From: Rivularia sp. T60_A2020_040
GTDB lineage: Bacteria; Cyanobacteriota; Cyanobacteriia; Cyanobacteriales; Nostocaceae
Assembly (NCBI GenBank): GCA_015272215.1
Contig: JACYMD010000078.1
Span: 62,001 to 126,000 of the forward strand
DNA: 64,000 nt
Direction of reading: 5' to 3'
Shown here: positions 27,082-35,946 of the stretch, piece by piece
Layout: each line of letters starts with the position of its first letter
Numbering within the stretch: position 1 is the first letter of the stretch
The notes under the pieces: generated by a model
What the model was told of the DNA's origin: nothing
What the model saw: only the letters and a program-made list of their open reading frames with translations
The model's database searches: none
Made by a program: the position numbers and the translations under genes

Positions 27082-27764
27082 TGTTTTTCTTTTAAATAAA
27101 TACGTTTTTCTGATAAAGTTGAATCTGTACGATATTTTTCAATAAATTCGTCACTGCGAAACTGTAAGCGAAAAACAACTTTACGGTCTTCTGGATTATT
27201 ACTAGTTTGATCTGCTTCAATTTCTCCACGCCCTGCGGCTAAAAACTTTTTCTGTAAATTACTTTTAGTAGAAAAACTCATCTGAGAAAAAATATATTCG
27301 GCAACTGAAGACGAACGTTTTAGACTAAGTTGTAAATTAATTTGGTCTTCTCCTTCTGAACTGGTATGTCCTTCAACAACTACCCGACTAACTTCTGTTG
27401 AAAATTCAGGTTTTGAAAATATGACTCCACTGTAAACGGGAATAAATTTACTCAGAAATACTTTACCTTTTGGTTTTAATTCGGCACTTCCTTGAGAAAA
27501 TAAAATTGATTCTTCAATGCTGACATCTCCGGTATCCGGGTTGACTTTTACATTAATATTATTCTTTTTCATTTGACCGACAATTTCACCAATTACTACC
27601 CGTTTTGGTGCGTCTTTTTCTGCTATTTGAAGTAATGTCGTAATAAAAAGCAGGGAAAAAAACATTACTAATCCTGACATTAAGTCACCAATTGATAGAT
27701 AAGTACTAGCATCATCATCTTCAATAGTTTCGGCTTCTAACTCTTCTTTGAAGTAATCATGCAT
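27078..27764 (-). CDS. zorB: ZorB-like MotB/OmpA-domain membrane protein
   Basis: About 228 residues from the ATG at 27764; an ATG at 27806 would overlap the ZorA-like gene by 50 bases. After a short acidic cytoplasmic segment comes one membrane helix, SIGDLMSGLVMFFSLLFITT, whose Asp (D27 by this start) is in the position of the ion-binding Asp of MotB and ZorB. Residues 95-220 are an OmpA-like peptidoglycan-binding domain (VVVEGHTSSEG, LSLKRSSSVAEYIF, AAGRGEIEAD, NPEDRKVVFRLQ). It probably anchors the ZorA-like motor to the cell wall. Confidence 0.8.
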   Translation of the reverse strand: MHDYFKEELEAETIEDDDASTYLSIGDLMSGLVMFFSLLFITTLLQIAEKDAPKRVVIGEIVGQMKKNNINVKVNPDTGDVSIEESILFSQGSAELKPKGKVFLSKFIPVYSGVIFSKPEFSTEVSRVVVEGHTSSEGEDQINLQLSLKRSSSVAEYIFSQMSFSTKSNLQKKFLAAGRGEIEADQTSNNPEDRKVVFRLQFRSDEFIEKYRTDSTLSEKRIYLKEKQ

Positions 27765-29694
27765 TGTGGTTTCTCCCGTTACCATTATTACGGTTGTTGT
27801 TTGCACCTACCAATACTTCGGCTGTCTGAAGTAAATTACTGCAAACATTAGCCATCGCACTATCGGCTTGAACAAAAAAAGTTTCTCGCGATTCACCAAA
27901 ATGATTTGTCCAAGCTGTTAAGCTTTCTCGAAAAGTATTTGATAATTCTCTGTATTCTCTTTGTACACCTTGTGTTTGTGTTCCAATATCGCGAGCAAGT
28001 TCTTGTAGTTGTATTAGACGTTGGCTGGAATTTAATCCGATAGCATTTGCTAAATTTCCGGTTTCACTAATTGCATTTCTCAGCGTTGTCATCGTCTGAT
28101 TTGTTTCTTGAGCTAACTCTTTACGTCTGTTATATTCATCGTTGAAAACATTATTTAAGTTTGTTACTACAGCAGCTAATCCATCACGTTGTTGACCTAA
28201 TGTTTCGTCTAATAAATCATTTTGTTTTTTAAAGAATGTCTGAAGATTGATTTGATATTCTTCCCGAAATTTTGTTAAATCATTTTGTACAGTTTCACGG
28301 GTTTCTGTGAGTGTTTGGTTAATATTTGCTAAAGTAGCTAGAAGATTCTCTCTAGCACTATTCATTAATGTAGAAGCTTCATTTCCTATTTTTTCAAGAT
28401 TGATATTTTGTTGCTCAAAAACCGTTGTAGTTCTATTAAGAATCTCCACTATTCCGTTACGAAGTCCTTGAAGCATTTGCCGTTCTACTTCTGCACGTTC
28501 TTGAAGTGCTGCTTCTAATTCTCCTCGAATACCCCGGAATGTATCAGCAGCTTGATTTGCACTTTCTTGAAAAGCTTCACGTTGTGCTGTCATTCCCACA
28601 ATACTTTGCTCAACTGCACTATTAATTTGTTGAGCAGTTTCTTGTAAAACACCTCTTGTATCGGTTTGAAACTGATTTAATGTTTGTCCCAAATTATTTG
28701 CAAAGTTTTGAAGTTCCCCTAAAGTTTCTTGTTGAAAGTTCTGAATTGTTTGAATAGAACTTGCTAAACTTTGAGAAATACCTCCAAGTTCTCGATGAAG
28801 ATTTTCTACCGCTTGAGATGCTTGTTTTGTTAACTCGGCACTTTCATCTAATCTTTGAGCAACAGGTTCTATTACTTCAACTCGCAAATCTTGGATCAAC
28901 TTTTCTATAATCTTGTGTCCTTCATTTGCTTCAAGTTGTTGTCTTAATCTTTGTTGCTCTTGATATATTGATTTGAGTTGTAACTTCATTCCCTCTGCTA
29001 CAGCTTTACCAATCGCTTCAGCAGTCGGTGATTGTTGATTTGTCAAACTTTGTCTTAATTCCCTAATTTCGTCTACTAATCTCTGATTATCATTTTCTGC
29101 GGTTTCAAAGGTTGCTAAATTATCTAATTTCTCCCGTAACCCATTGCGTCGATTCTGTCGTAAAGAATCGGTTACAAACAAAACTAAAGTAAATAAACTA
29201 CCGCATCCTAACCCCATCAAGGAAGTAGAAAATGCTGTTTTCATATTTACTAGAAGTCCGATACTAGAAGTCATTAGCTGCTGGGAATTGGAGATATCAC
29301 CTAAATTTATGTCTTGTAAACCCTGTTGAATACCGTAAAAGGTTCCTAATACACCAATAGAGGTACATAAAGCAGTTACGAAGCGTAAGGGACTACGGGG
29401 TATTGGACGTACTAATACAGTTGGGTACTTTTTAATGATGAATTTGTTGTCATTATTTCTTACAAATTCCCTTTGTTCATTAGTTTGTAGATGCTCCTGT
29501 TTCCAAGATAAAAAGTCTGGATTTCTAGTATTTCTTAGATTTTTGATAGCTTTGGGTGTTTTACCCCATCCTGAATATAAATACTTAGCTGTAATGAAAA
29601 TTTCGTAAATTATGGCAATAACTAAAACACCGGCGATCGCAATATGAAATACTGTATCCTGCCAAACTATATTCCAAATGGCTACTAAATTCAT
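27757..29694 (-). CDS. zorA: ZorA-like MotA/ExbB-family motor protein with long coiled-coil tail
   Basis: The protein has 645 residues. There are three membrane segments at about 16-38, 104-124 and 153-176. The MotA/ExbB-type motifs are SIGVLGTFYGIQQGL in the second and MKTAFSTSLMGLGCG in the third. Residues 195-640 are a long, Gln/Glu-rich predicted coiled coil, the tail typical of ZorA. In Zorya, ZorA5-ZorB2 forms a proton-driven motor that senses phage infection and signals along the tail. The stop codon overlaps the ZorB-like start by 8 bases. The C-terminus is Asn/Gly-rich (GANNNRNNGNGRNHNA). Confidence 0.8.
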   Translation of the reverse strand: MNLVAIWNIVWQDTVFHIAIAGVLVIAIIYEIFITAKYLYSGWGKTPKAIKNLRNTRNPDFLSWKQEHLQTNEQREFVRNNDNKFIIKKYPTVLVRPIPRSPLRFVTALCTSIGVLGTFYGIQQGLQDINLGDISNSQQLMTSSIGLLVNMKTAFSTSLMGLGCGSLFTLVLFVTDSLRQNRRNGLREKLDNLATFETAENDNQRLVDEIRELRQSLTNQQSPTAEAIGKAVAEGMKLQLKSIYQEQQRLRQQLEANEGHKIIEKLIQDLRVEVIEPVAQRLDESAELTKQASQAVENLHRELGGISQSLASSIQTIQNFQQETLGELQNFANNLGQTLNQFQTDTRGVLQETAQQINSAVEQSIVGMTAQREAFQESANQAADTFRGIRGELEAALQERAEVERQMLQGLRNGIVEILNRTTTVFEQQNINLEKIGNEASTLMNSARENLLATLANINQTLTETRETVQNDLTKFREEYQINLQTFFKKQNDLLDETLGQQRDGLAAVVTNLNNVFNDEYNRRKELAQETNQTMTTLRNAISETGNLANAIGLNSSQRLIQLQELARDIGTQTQGVQREYRELSNTFRESLTAWTNHFGESRETFFVQADSAMANVCSNLLQTAEVLVGANNNRNNGNGRNHNA

Positions 29695-29722
29695 AGAACA
29701 TTCCCTTTTTTGATTATTTCGT

Positions 29723-30067
29723 TTACTTTTGACTAAATTTCTTGATCTCTTCTGCTAAAAGAATCTCGTTTGCTACTCTTACGGGTAAATGATCCGCGTC
29801 TTCGTATTCATCCACAGATTCTCGTAACCGCAAGCCAAATAATGGCTCACCCTCAGCTTGATTATCAATTGCTAAATAAACATTTTGCGGTGCATAACTG
29901 CGTAACAAACGCACCTGCAAACAGCTTTTCAAATCCCGTGAAGAAGTACTCAGGGGTGAATTATTCCCATATAAATCACCCGTCACTTTCCATGCGTCAT
30001 TAATTGCTTTAATTTGCTTCACTAGTTCTTTTAGCGAAGGGTAAAGCAATTCATTAATATCATTCAT
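29723..30067 (-). CDS. First gene of the ZorAB-like operon, 114-residue unknown protein
   Basis: I do not recognise this small soluble protein. It begins MNDINELLYPSLKELVKQIK and contains LKSCLQVRLLRSYAPQNVYL, then GLRLRESVDEYEDADHLPVR and ends in a helical LLAEEIKKF. It lies 28 bases before the ZorA-like gene on the same strand and is probably co-transcribed. No comparable small gene belongs to the known Zorya types I know, so it may be an immunity, regulatory or structural part of this variant. Confidence 0.6.
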   Translation of the reverse strand: MNDINELLYPSLKELVKQIKAINDAWKVTGDLYGNNSPLSTSSRDLKSCLQVRLLRSYAPQNVYLAIDNQAEGEPLFGLRLRESVDEYEDADHLPVRVANEILLAEEIKKFSQK

Positions 30068-30274
30068 TTTTTATAAAGTTTTTGTATTTAGTTGTAATCT
30101 TATAGTTCCCAAAAATAGCTCAAAATTAACTGGTAATCATAAATAATTTTGACAATTTAGAATCAAATACATTATAAAAAATGTAGAGACGGGGCGTATT
30201 GCTACGTCTCCATAATCTATATTAAAACCGACACACAACCGTAATATTACTAATACTCTAAAATCCTAACCTTC

Positions 30275-30652
30275 TCAAGTCGTCTTCACTTTCACCCTCT
30301 GTGCTAACCAAGTAAACACAATAATCCCGCAAAAATCCGCAGCTAAATCGACTAAATCAAAACTACGATGCGGTGAAAATATTTGTAAACATTCTTCAAC
30401 AATTACAAAAAAACTAATTACAATCGGCGCAAAAGGAAGAGTAAAATTTAAAATATTTATCTGGTGTTTATTAAAAGCTAAATGTCCTAAGAAAGCTGAA
30501 AATCCTATTAATAAAAAATGCAAAATTGTATCATAATGAGGAATTTGTTTTATTTGATTAGGAATAATCTTTAAATAAGCTGATATGGAGATTGATAAGA
30601 TAATTCCAATATAAAAACAAAAGGCAACAAGCCAAGGACGATTAGTTTTCAT
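30275..30652 (-). CDS. VanZ-like membrane protein
   Basis: A 125-residue protein with four hydrophobic segments. HYDTILHFLLIGFSAFLGHL and EECLQIFSPHRSFDLVDLAA are the two motifs of VanZ-like proteins, in which the Glu and the RSFDxxD stretch are conserved. The family is named after a teicoplanin-resistance accessory gene, but most members, including those in cyanobacteria, are of unknown role. Confidence 0.8.
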   Translation of the reverse strand: MKTNRPWLVAFCFYIGIILSISISAYLKIIPNQIKQIPHYDTILHFLLIGFSAFLGHLAFNKHQINILNFTLPFAPIVISFFVIVEECLQIFSPHRSFDLVDLAADFCGIIVFTWLAQRVKVKTT

Positions 30653-30748
30653 TCTAAATTAGATGATATTAAAAAGCGTTTGTTAATTACTTCGAGCATA
30701 ACAAATGCGATTGCGTAAATACCACGAATTAAAATGTGATAATAAAAA

Positions 30749-31450
30749 CTAAATATCTCCAGTATTGGGTTCAACTCCAAGTTCGCGCAATTTTGCTTTC
30801 AATTGCTCTACTTGAGCTTCGGCTTGTTCGGCACGTTGACGCTCTTGCTCTACTTGCTCTTCTGCTTGCTGTAACGCTGCTGCTAATTCATCGGGAATCA
30901 ACAGTTTTTCGCCGTTATCTTCTCGATAAAACCCAATTATTTGCCCTTCAACTTGCAAACGTAACTGTAACGGTTCGCTGCGACTATCGGTAATAGTTTC
31001 GTAGATTTCTCCTCGCAACCGATAACCGCGTAATTTTTCTTCAATCCATTCGCCTTTGGGGTCAAATAGCCAGTATTCTTTGACACCCAACTGTTCGTAA
31101 AGCGTCTTTTTGAAAACTTGGTCTTTATCTTGTGTTCCAGCAGAAGTCATTTCAAAAATCACCCTGGGAACTTGCCCTTCTTCCCAGAGTTTATAGTTAT
31201 CGCGTCCGCCGGGAGCAACATCAAAAATTACCATTACATCTGGTGCAACCCGCAATTTGGGAAAACCTTGGGAGTAATATAAAAATTGGTCGGCTAAAAC
31301 CGTTGCTTGACGATTAGCAAGATATTGTTTCAGGACTTCCAAGGTAGTTAGTAAAGCATAAAGATGATCGAAAGTTTCCGCCACTGGTTCTCCATCAGCG
31401 CTGGGGTAGAAGATTTCGGTTTGATTCGCGACAGGTAAGATGGCTGTCAT
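30749..31450 (-). CDS. Uma2-family (DUF820) protein with C-terminal coiled coil
   Basis: A 233-residue protein. Residues 15-180 are the Uma2 nuclease-fold domain (LRVAPDVMVIFDV, RVIFEMTSAGTQDKDQVFKK, LYEQLGVKEYWLFDP). Residues 185-228 are a Glu/Gln/Ala-rich coiled coil (ALQQAEEQVEQERQRAEQAE and following). This is the long Uma2 type common in Nostocales. It is the second Uma2 gene in the window and only distantly like the one at 24748. Confidence 0.85.
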   Translation of the reverse strand: MTAILPVANQTEIFYPSADGEPVAETFDHLYALLTTLEVLKQYLANRQATVLADQFLYYSQGFPKLRVAPDVMVIFDVAPGGRDNYKLWEEGQVPRVIFEMTSAGTQDKDQVFKKTLYEQLGVKEYWLFDPKGEWIEEKLRGYRLRGEIYETITDSRSEPLQLRLQVEGQIIGFYREDNGEKLLIPDELAAALQQAEEQVEQERQRAEQAEAQVEQLKAKLRELGVEPNTGDI

Positions 31451-31481
31451 AAGGAATTTTGGATTTTAAATTTATTTTATA

Positions 31482-31606
31482 ATCATTCGTCGGTTTTTTT
31501 CCTAAAACCCGACTTCTAAACTCAACCAATCATTCGTCGGTTTTTTTCTGCAATATCTCTCACATCAAACAATTTTTATAAAAACCCGACTTCTAAACTC
31601 AACCAA
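31482..31606. repeat. Two tandem copies of the CCGACTTCT palindromic element
   Basis: The unit CATTCGTCGGTTTTTTT ... AACCCGACTTCTAAACTCAACCAA occurs twice in a row (31484-31527 and 31529-31606), the second with a 30-base insertion. Related palindromic elements with AAGTCGGGTTTTT arms are at 42173 and 47402. Confidence 0.7.
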
Positions 31607-31620
31607 AATCCAAAATCGTT

Positions 31621-31884
31621 CTATCCTGCTTGCTGATTAGCTTGTTCTTGTAACCAAGAATCTACTGGTTGTCCATCTTTACGCTTTAATTCAATTTCTA
31701 CAATCATCACTTTTCCGGAACCGGGAGGGGCGGGTTTTTTATGGAAAATAATGTCATAATCAGCAGGATTTTGATTACGTTCTTTTAACCAATCCTGCAC
31801 TTTTGTTGTTGCAAAAAACGACTGTCCTTGCTCGAACATCGAGGTAATTTGCATTTGCAGGTCATAAGGATTCAGTTTACCCAT
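31621..31884 (-). CDS. Conserved small hypothetical protein, 87 residues
   Basis: A small soluble protein with MGKLNPYDLQMQITSMFEQG, KVQDWLKERNQNPADYDIIF and a Gly/Pro loop (KKPAPPGSGKVMIVEIELKR). I do not know the family. The GSGK string is too short and placed wrongly for a P-loop. Amino-acid balance and a good start region support a real gene. Confidence 0.6.
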   Translation of the reverse strand: MGKLNPYDLQMQITSMFEQGQSFFATTKVQDWLKERNQNPADYDIIFHKKPAPPGSGKVMIVEIELKRKDGQPVDSWLQEQANQQAG

Positions 31885-32338
31885 TGTAAAACCACCTTTG
31901 TCAAGAAATTTTTCTTTTAGGTATTATTTTCAGCTATTTTTCTATTAATAATTCTATACTAATTTATAGTAAGGCAGGGAGTGCCGGAATTAACTCGCTC
32001 AGGAGCTAGTTGCAAGACTAGGATAACGCGGGTACCGGAAAGATTTCGTGTGTCCAAGAAGCTAAGCCTTTATGGTTTATGCACTTCACAATTTTTACGA
32101 TTGTAAGGGGCAGGCATTTTGTCTGCCCTTTTGAATATTTTTATTCAAAGATAATCTCTCGTCTACTCATAGCCGAGGATTTTGGGAATTGGGAATTACT
32201 AATGGGTAATTGAAGTATATAGTTGAAAGTGAAGCAAGTTAAAACTCCCTGGTTATTAATATTTTACCCATCTCCCCCGAACCCCATCCCTTTTTATAAA
32301 TGGCGATACGCGATTTTTTAAAATCATCAAAATCCCAT
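31885..32338. other. Intergenic region with two hairpins
   Basis: AACTCGCTCAGGAGCTAGTT (31992-32011) is an imperfect palindrome. GGGCAG (32108-32113) with CTGCCC (32123-32128) followed by TTTT looks like a terminator or a dispersed hairpin. No gene is seen. Confidence 0.4.
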
Positions 32339-33004
32339 TCACAATAATCCCCGATAATGAATAAATACCAAAAGAACAGCCCATGAACCCAAGGCAACTT
32401 TAATGGCTACCAAAAAATTCAGTAAAGGTAGAATTCCACCGCTAAATAATGTACCGAATTGTCCCTGGGGTAACTCAAATCCCCACAAGGTAATTACTGA
32501 AAGGATGATAAAAACCAGTACGGAAACTTTCTCCCACTTAGAAGCGTGCCAGCGTTTGTAAATTGCTTGCATCCATTCCGATGATGCGGTAATTGCCACT
32601 AAACCAATCGCTGTTCCTCCGGCGACTCCAGCGGCAAATCCACCACCGGGACTGAGATGTCCGCGAATTCCTAATTCGATAGCTACTAAAGCCGAAATTG
32701 TGGCACCCAATCGCGCTAAAATAATTGATGGTCTATCGGTAAAATGATAAATCGTACAAAATGGTCTTTCGTTTGCTAACAAAAAAGTAGCTCCCATGAT
32801 GGCAATGGTAAACACTACAACTTCAAAAATGGTGTCATATAACCGATTGCGAAAAATAATCCCGGAAACTGCATTCGGTACTCCACTATCTTGTACCACT
32901 GCTTGGACAATGGACATTGATAATTCTGACTCTGGATTTACTTCGATCAGCATTTTCACAAACAGCGCAATTCCAGCGACAACATAAACCCATTTCCATT
33001 TCAT
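32339..33004 (-). CDS. mrpB: Mrp antiporter subunit MrpB (MnhB)
   Basis: The protein has 221 residues with about six hydrophobic segments. LARLGATISALVAIELGIRG followed by HLSPGGGFAAGVAGGTA is the MnhB motif. The N-terminal 80 residues carry an extra MbhE/MnhA-tail-like segment (RNRLYDTIFEVVVFTIAIMG), so the gene combines parts that lie in MrpA of other bacteria. Last gene of the Mrp operon; its start overlaps the previous stop. Confidence 0.85.
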   Translation of the reverse strand: MKWKWVYVVAGIALFVKMLIEVNPESELSMSIVQAVVQDSGVPNAVSGIIFRNRLYDTIFEVVVFTIAIMGATFLLANERPFCTIYHFTDRPSIILARLGATISALVAIELGIRGHLSPGGGFAAGVAGGTAIGLVAITASSEWMQAIYKRWHASKWEKVSVLVFIILSVITLWGFELPQGQFGTLFSGGILPLLNFLVAIKVALGSWAVLLVFIHYRGLL

Positions 33005-33609
33005 AGATGTTGACTCTCTAATTTTGGTACATTAATATCTGATATATTTACGTAGCTGAGCATTGTTTTTGGCGATGAAAGTTCGGTTTGCATGATGTCA
33101 TAAATCCGCTGAATCCGAATTGTGGTTTGATAAGGTTGCCATTCGCCATCCAAGTCGCTATCGTAACTTGTCATTACTGATGAACTGCTACAGGTTGCAT
33201 GGACTTCTTTTTCCATTAGCGCTCGTTGTAAAGCCTGTTTATCGTTGTAGATCACAATTTCCAACCGCATATGACGTTTATCAAGAATTCTGCGGAATTC
33301 TGTCATCAGTTGTTGAAAAGGACATTCTTCTTGCGGATGGTTTGTTCTATCTTCGAGTACTCCCAAACGCAACACCAAGGACGATCGCACTGCCACTGCA
33401 TACAAAGTAATTGCGAGTAGTGTACCCATCAAAGCTTCAGTCAAAGCGACATCAGCAGCTCCCAAAACTGCGTAAACTAATGCTGCGATCGCGCCTAATA
33501 TTCCCCGCAATGCCAAAGCATGGTATGGATTAACCTGAAATATAACTAAACAAGCAGTTATGGGTAATAGGGCAACGATTATATAAACGTAAATATCAGG
33601 ATTGTTCAT
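33001..33609 (-). CDS. MrpA C-terminal-like protein (DUF4040 domain)
   Basis: The protein has 202 residues. Residues 1-85 hold three membrane segments with ALRGILGAIAALVYAVLGAA and DVALTEALMGTLLAITLYAV, the DUF4040 domain found near the end of full-length MrpA. Residues 90-202 are hydrophilic and have no recognised domain. The large NuoL-like body of MrpA is absent, as described for some cyanobacterial Mrp clusters. Overlaps its neighbours on both sides by 4 to 14 bases. Confidence 0.8.
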   Translation of the reverse strand: MNNPDIYVYIIVALLPITACLVIFQVNPYHALALRGILGAIAALVYAVLGAADVALTEALMGTLLAITLYAVAVRSSLVLRLGVLEDRTNHPQEECPFQQLMTEFRRILDKRHMRLEIVIYNDKQALQRALMEKEVHATCSSSSVMTSYDSDLDGEWQPYQTTIRIQRIYDIMQTELSSPKTMLSYVNISDINVPKLESQHL

Positions 33610-33883
33610 GATTATTGTCCCCAGAAGTCGAACAGTAAGCTAAAACATAACCTAACATGGTGTTCCAAATTGCTAAAGTGATGATCACGAGGATGAGTAA
33701 AGGCCATTCACTGGGAATTTTCAGCAGTAATCCGAAGACAATCGCGATCGAGCCGAGGGTATCCGCGACGGAAAGAGTATGCAGTTTATATAAAACCGAT
33801 CTTTTACCCAACAGAGGAAAGGTACCCCAAAACCAAAAGAAAATGCCTATACAAATACAGATGTAACTAAGAATATTGATCAT
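33596..33883 (-). CDS. mrpG: Mrp antiporter subunit MrpG (MnhG)
   Basis: A 95-residue protein with three membrane helices. WFWGTFPLLGKRSVLYKLHT followed by LSVADTLGSIAIVFGLLL is the MnhG pattern. It overlaps both neighbouring genes. Confidence 0.85.
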   Translation of the reverse strand: MINILSYICICIGIFFWFWGTFPLLGKRSVLYKLHTLSVADTLGSIAIVFGLLLKIPSEWPLLILVIITLAIWNTMLGYVLAYCSTSGDNNHEQS

Positions 33884-34134
33884 GTTTCTCTTAAGCGTTT
33901 AATTATATGTGCTAATAACATTAATCCCGCATTCCCTACACTCAAGATAATCGCTGCAACCACACCAATCATCCAATCATCACGCAAGACGGAGACGACA
34001 AGGGCAATAATCGCTGTTTTACTGGAGATACTGGCAAAAGCCAACATTGTCTGCCAGATATTTTCATCTTTCCAAGCTTCATATATCGGTATAATCAACG
34101 CTAGAAGCATGGCAATTAGAATTAGGTTATTCAT
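33880..34134 (-). CDS. mrpF: Mrp antiporter subunit MrpF (MnhF)
   Basis: An 84-residue protein with three membrane helices (NLILIAMLLALIIPIYEAWK, SSKTAIIALVVSVLRDDWMI, GVVAAIILSVGNAGLMLLAH). Size, topology and position between E and G fit MnhF; the sequence itself is weakly conserved. Overlaps mrpE by 8 bases. Confidence 0.75.
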   Translation of the reverse strand: MNNLILIAMLLALIIPIYEAWKDENIWQTMLAFASISSKTAIIALVVSVLRDDWMIGVVAAIILSVGNAGLMLLAHIIKRLRET

Positions 34135-34534
34135 CTTTTACTGCTCTGGTTGGTGTGATGCGGTGTACTTCATACCAGCCATCTTGGCGGTATTTAAAGA
34201 CAATTGTTTTGGGAGTAAAGGTGATTAAAAATATATCGAGGAAAATTAACCGGGGCGATCGCGTTGCTTGAACTCGTTCTAAAATTAGTTCTTCGTATTT
34301 GTGGGGACGAAAAATAATTTCGATTGCTTCAATATATGCTTGAGGAATCGCGAGGATAATTTTACCTAAAATGTCCAGCCAATCTTTTAAGGTTTCTGGG
34401 GATGGATAGCCACGGGGTAAGAGTAAAGCAATAATTACGCCGATGATGATATTTACCAAACTCAAATCGGATGTGAGTAGAAACCAAATAGTGAGTCGTA
34501 ATATTAAGTGTCCAACCATGAGAATGCCATCCAA
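34127..34534 (-). CDS. mrpE: Mrp antiporter subunit MrpE (MnhE)
   Basis: A 135-residue protein (130 if the ATG at 34519 is used, which reduces overlap with mrpD). Two N-terminal membrane helices with LTSDLSLVNIIIGVIIALLL are followed by a cytoplasmic domain with VQATRSPRLIFLDIFLITFT and PKTIVF, typical of MnhE, which is needed for complex assembly. Confidence 0.85.
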   Translation of the reverse strand: MDGILMVGHLILRLTIWFLLTSDLSLVNIIIGVIIALLLPRGYPSPETLKDWLDILGKIILAIPQAYIEAIEIIFRPHKYEELILERVQATRSPRLIFLDIFLITFTPKTIVFKYRQDGWYEVHRITPTRAVKDE

Positions 34535-35946
34535 AACAGTAAAATCAACATTACACTCATTACACCGATCAGATGCTCAAATTCTTCGAGTACACGGGGT
34601 AATTTCAAAGTTGCACGTTTAAAAATAAACCAATAGACCAACCAACCCAAACCAATTTTTCCTAATGCTTTGACAATATTATCTACTGTATAAGCTTGGA
34701 AATAAACACTATTAGCTGTAATCAACCAACCGAGCAAAAGTATCGTTGCTGCCCAAAATCCCAGCTTTGGTTTATCTCCTTTTCCCTGTGGAAGAAAGAT
34801 AAATTTGGCATATACTATTGCTGTTCCCACAACCGCAACGTTCATGGGGATAACTTGCCAAGGTAGGAGATTTTTCATGGTTAATACTTTTGCCCCAAAG
34901 CCCGAAAGTAAGGGAAAGCCTGATATTGAAAGACTCGCTATGACCAAAACAATCCAAGTCGAGGTGTTAATTTTAGTTTGTTGCAATTCCTTGAAGCTGC
35001 GACTCGGTAAACTACCCGCGCTCAAAAACAATGTAGACTTTGCTAAACCATGGGCTAATGCATAATAACCACCTTCTTGAGGTGCTGCGAGTACCCAACC
35101 TAATTGAGAAATCGTACTTAATGCCAACATCCGCTTAGTATCGTTTTCAAAGACTGCGTAACATACTCCCAACAACGCTGTTCCTACTCCGAAAATACGT
35201 ACAATTGGATCGACTTCCCCGACAATTAACGCACATCGCACCAAGGGATAAACACCAGTTTTTACTACTACTCCCGATAACAATGCCGATACGGGTGTGT
35301 CTGATTCTGAATGAGTCAGCGGTAGCCACCATCCCGATATAAATACTCCTCCTTTAACCAAAAGTCCGACAAAAATTAATGCTACTGCTGATGGTGGTGC
35401 ATCACCCAAACCAATGAAACTAAAGGAATTACTTGCTTGATAAACCGATACTGCTCCCATCAAATAAAACAGCATTGCGATGTTACTCACGCATAAGTAA
35501 CGCAAACCTACCCAAATAGAGCGATCGCTGCGGGGATAAGCAATCAATAAAAATGCTGCAATCCCACTCACCTCTAAGGCTACATATAAACTAATGAAGT
35601 CCGTGCAAGCAAATGCAGCATTGACACTACCATGCAAAATGATTGTTTGGGTGTAAAAAAAGGCTGATTTATCGCTCCGCCAACAATACAATATGACTGC
35701 AGCTGTTACCAGAGCATTAGTTAAGATAAAAAAAGCGCTCAGCCGATCCACCATTAAGGTGACACCAAAATTGTCCATTAACTGAAGCGTTACTGGAGAC
35801 TCTTGGATAAATAACTGCAATCCATATGCGAATGTTACAATCGTCCCCAAAAATGTTAAATAGCGGTCAAATTTGGGAATTAAATAAATCGTGAATCCTA
35901 AAAAAAACGGGAGTGCAACCCAGGCAATCGTAATATTGTTGATCAT
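34504..35946 (-). CDS. mrpD: Mrp antiporter subunit MrpD (NuoM/N-like)
   Basis: A 480-residue membrane protein with about 13 helices. It contains YVALEVSGIAAFLLIAYPRS with the conserved Glu, LLVKGGVFISGWWLPLTHSE with the channel Lys, and FENDTKRMLALSTISQLGWV, the motifs of ion-translocating subunits shared with complex I. Together with the C subunit it is the probable ion path. It overlaps mrpC by 4 bases and mrpE by about 30. Confidence 0.88.
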   Translation of the reverse strand: MINNITIAWVALPFFLGFTIYLIPKFDRYLTFLGTIVTFAYGLQLFIQESPVTLQLMDNFGVTLMVDRLSAFFILTNALVTAAVILYCWRSDKSAFFYTQTIILHGSVNAAFACTDFISLYVALEVSGIAAFLLIAYPRSDRSIWVGLRYLCVSNIAMLFYLMGAVSVYQASNSFSFIGLGDAPPSAVALIFVGLLVKGGVFISGWWLPLTHSESDTPVSALLSGVVVKTGVYPLVRCALIVGEVDPIVRIFGVGTALLGVCYAVFENDTKRMLALSTISQLGWVLAAPQEGGYYALAHGLAKSTLFLSAGSLPSRSFKELQQTKINTSTWIVLVIASLSISGFPLLSGFGAKVLTMKNLLPWQVIPMNVAVVGTAIVYAKFIFLPQGKGDKPKLGFWAATILLLGWLITANSVYFQAYTVDNIVKALGKIGLGWLVYWFIFKRATLKLPRVLEEFEHLIGVMSVMLILLFWMAFSWLDT

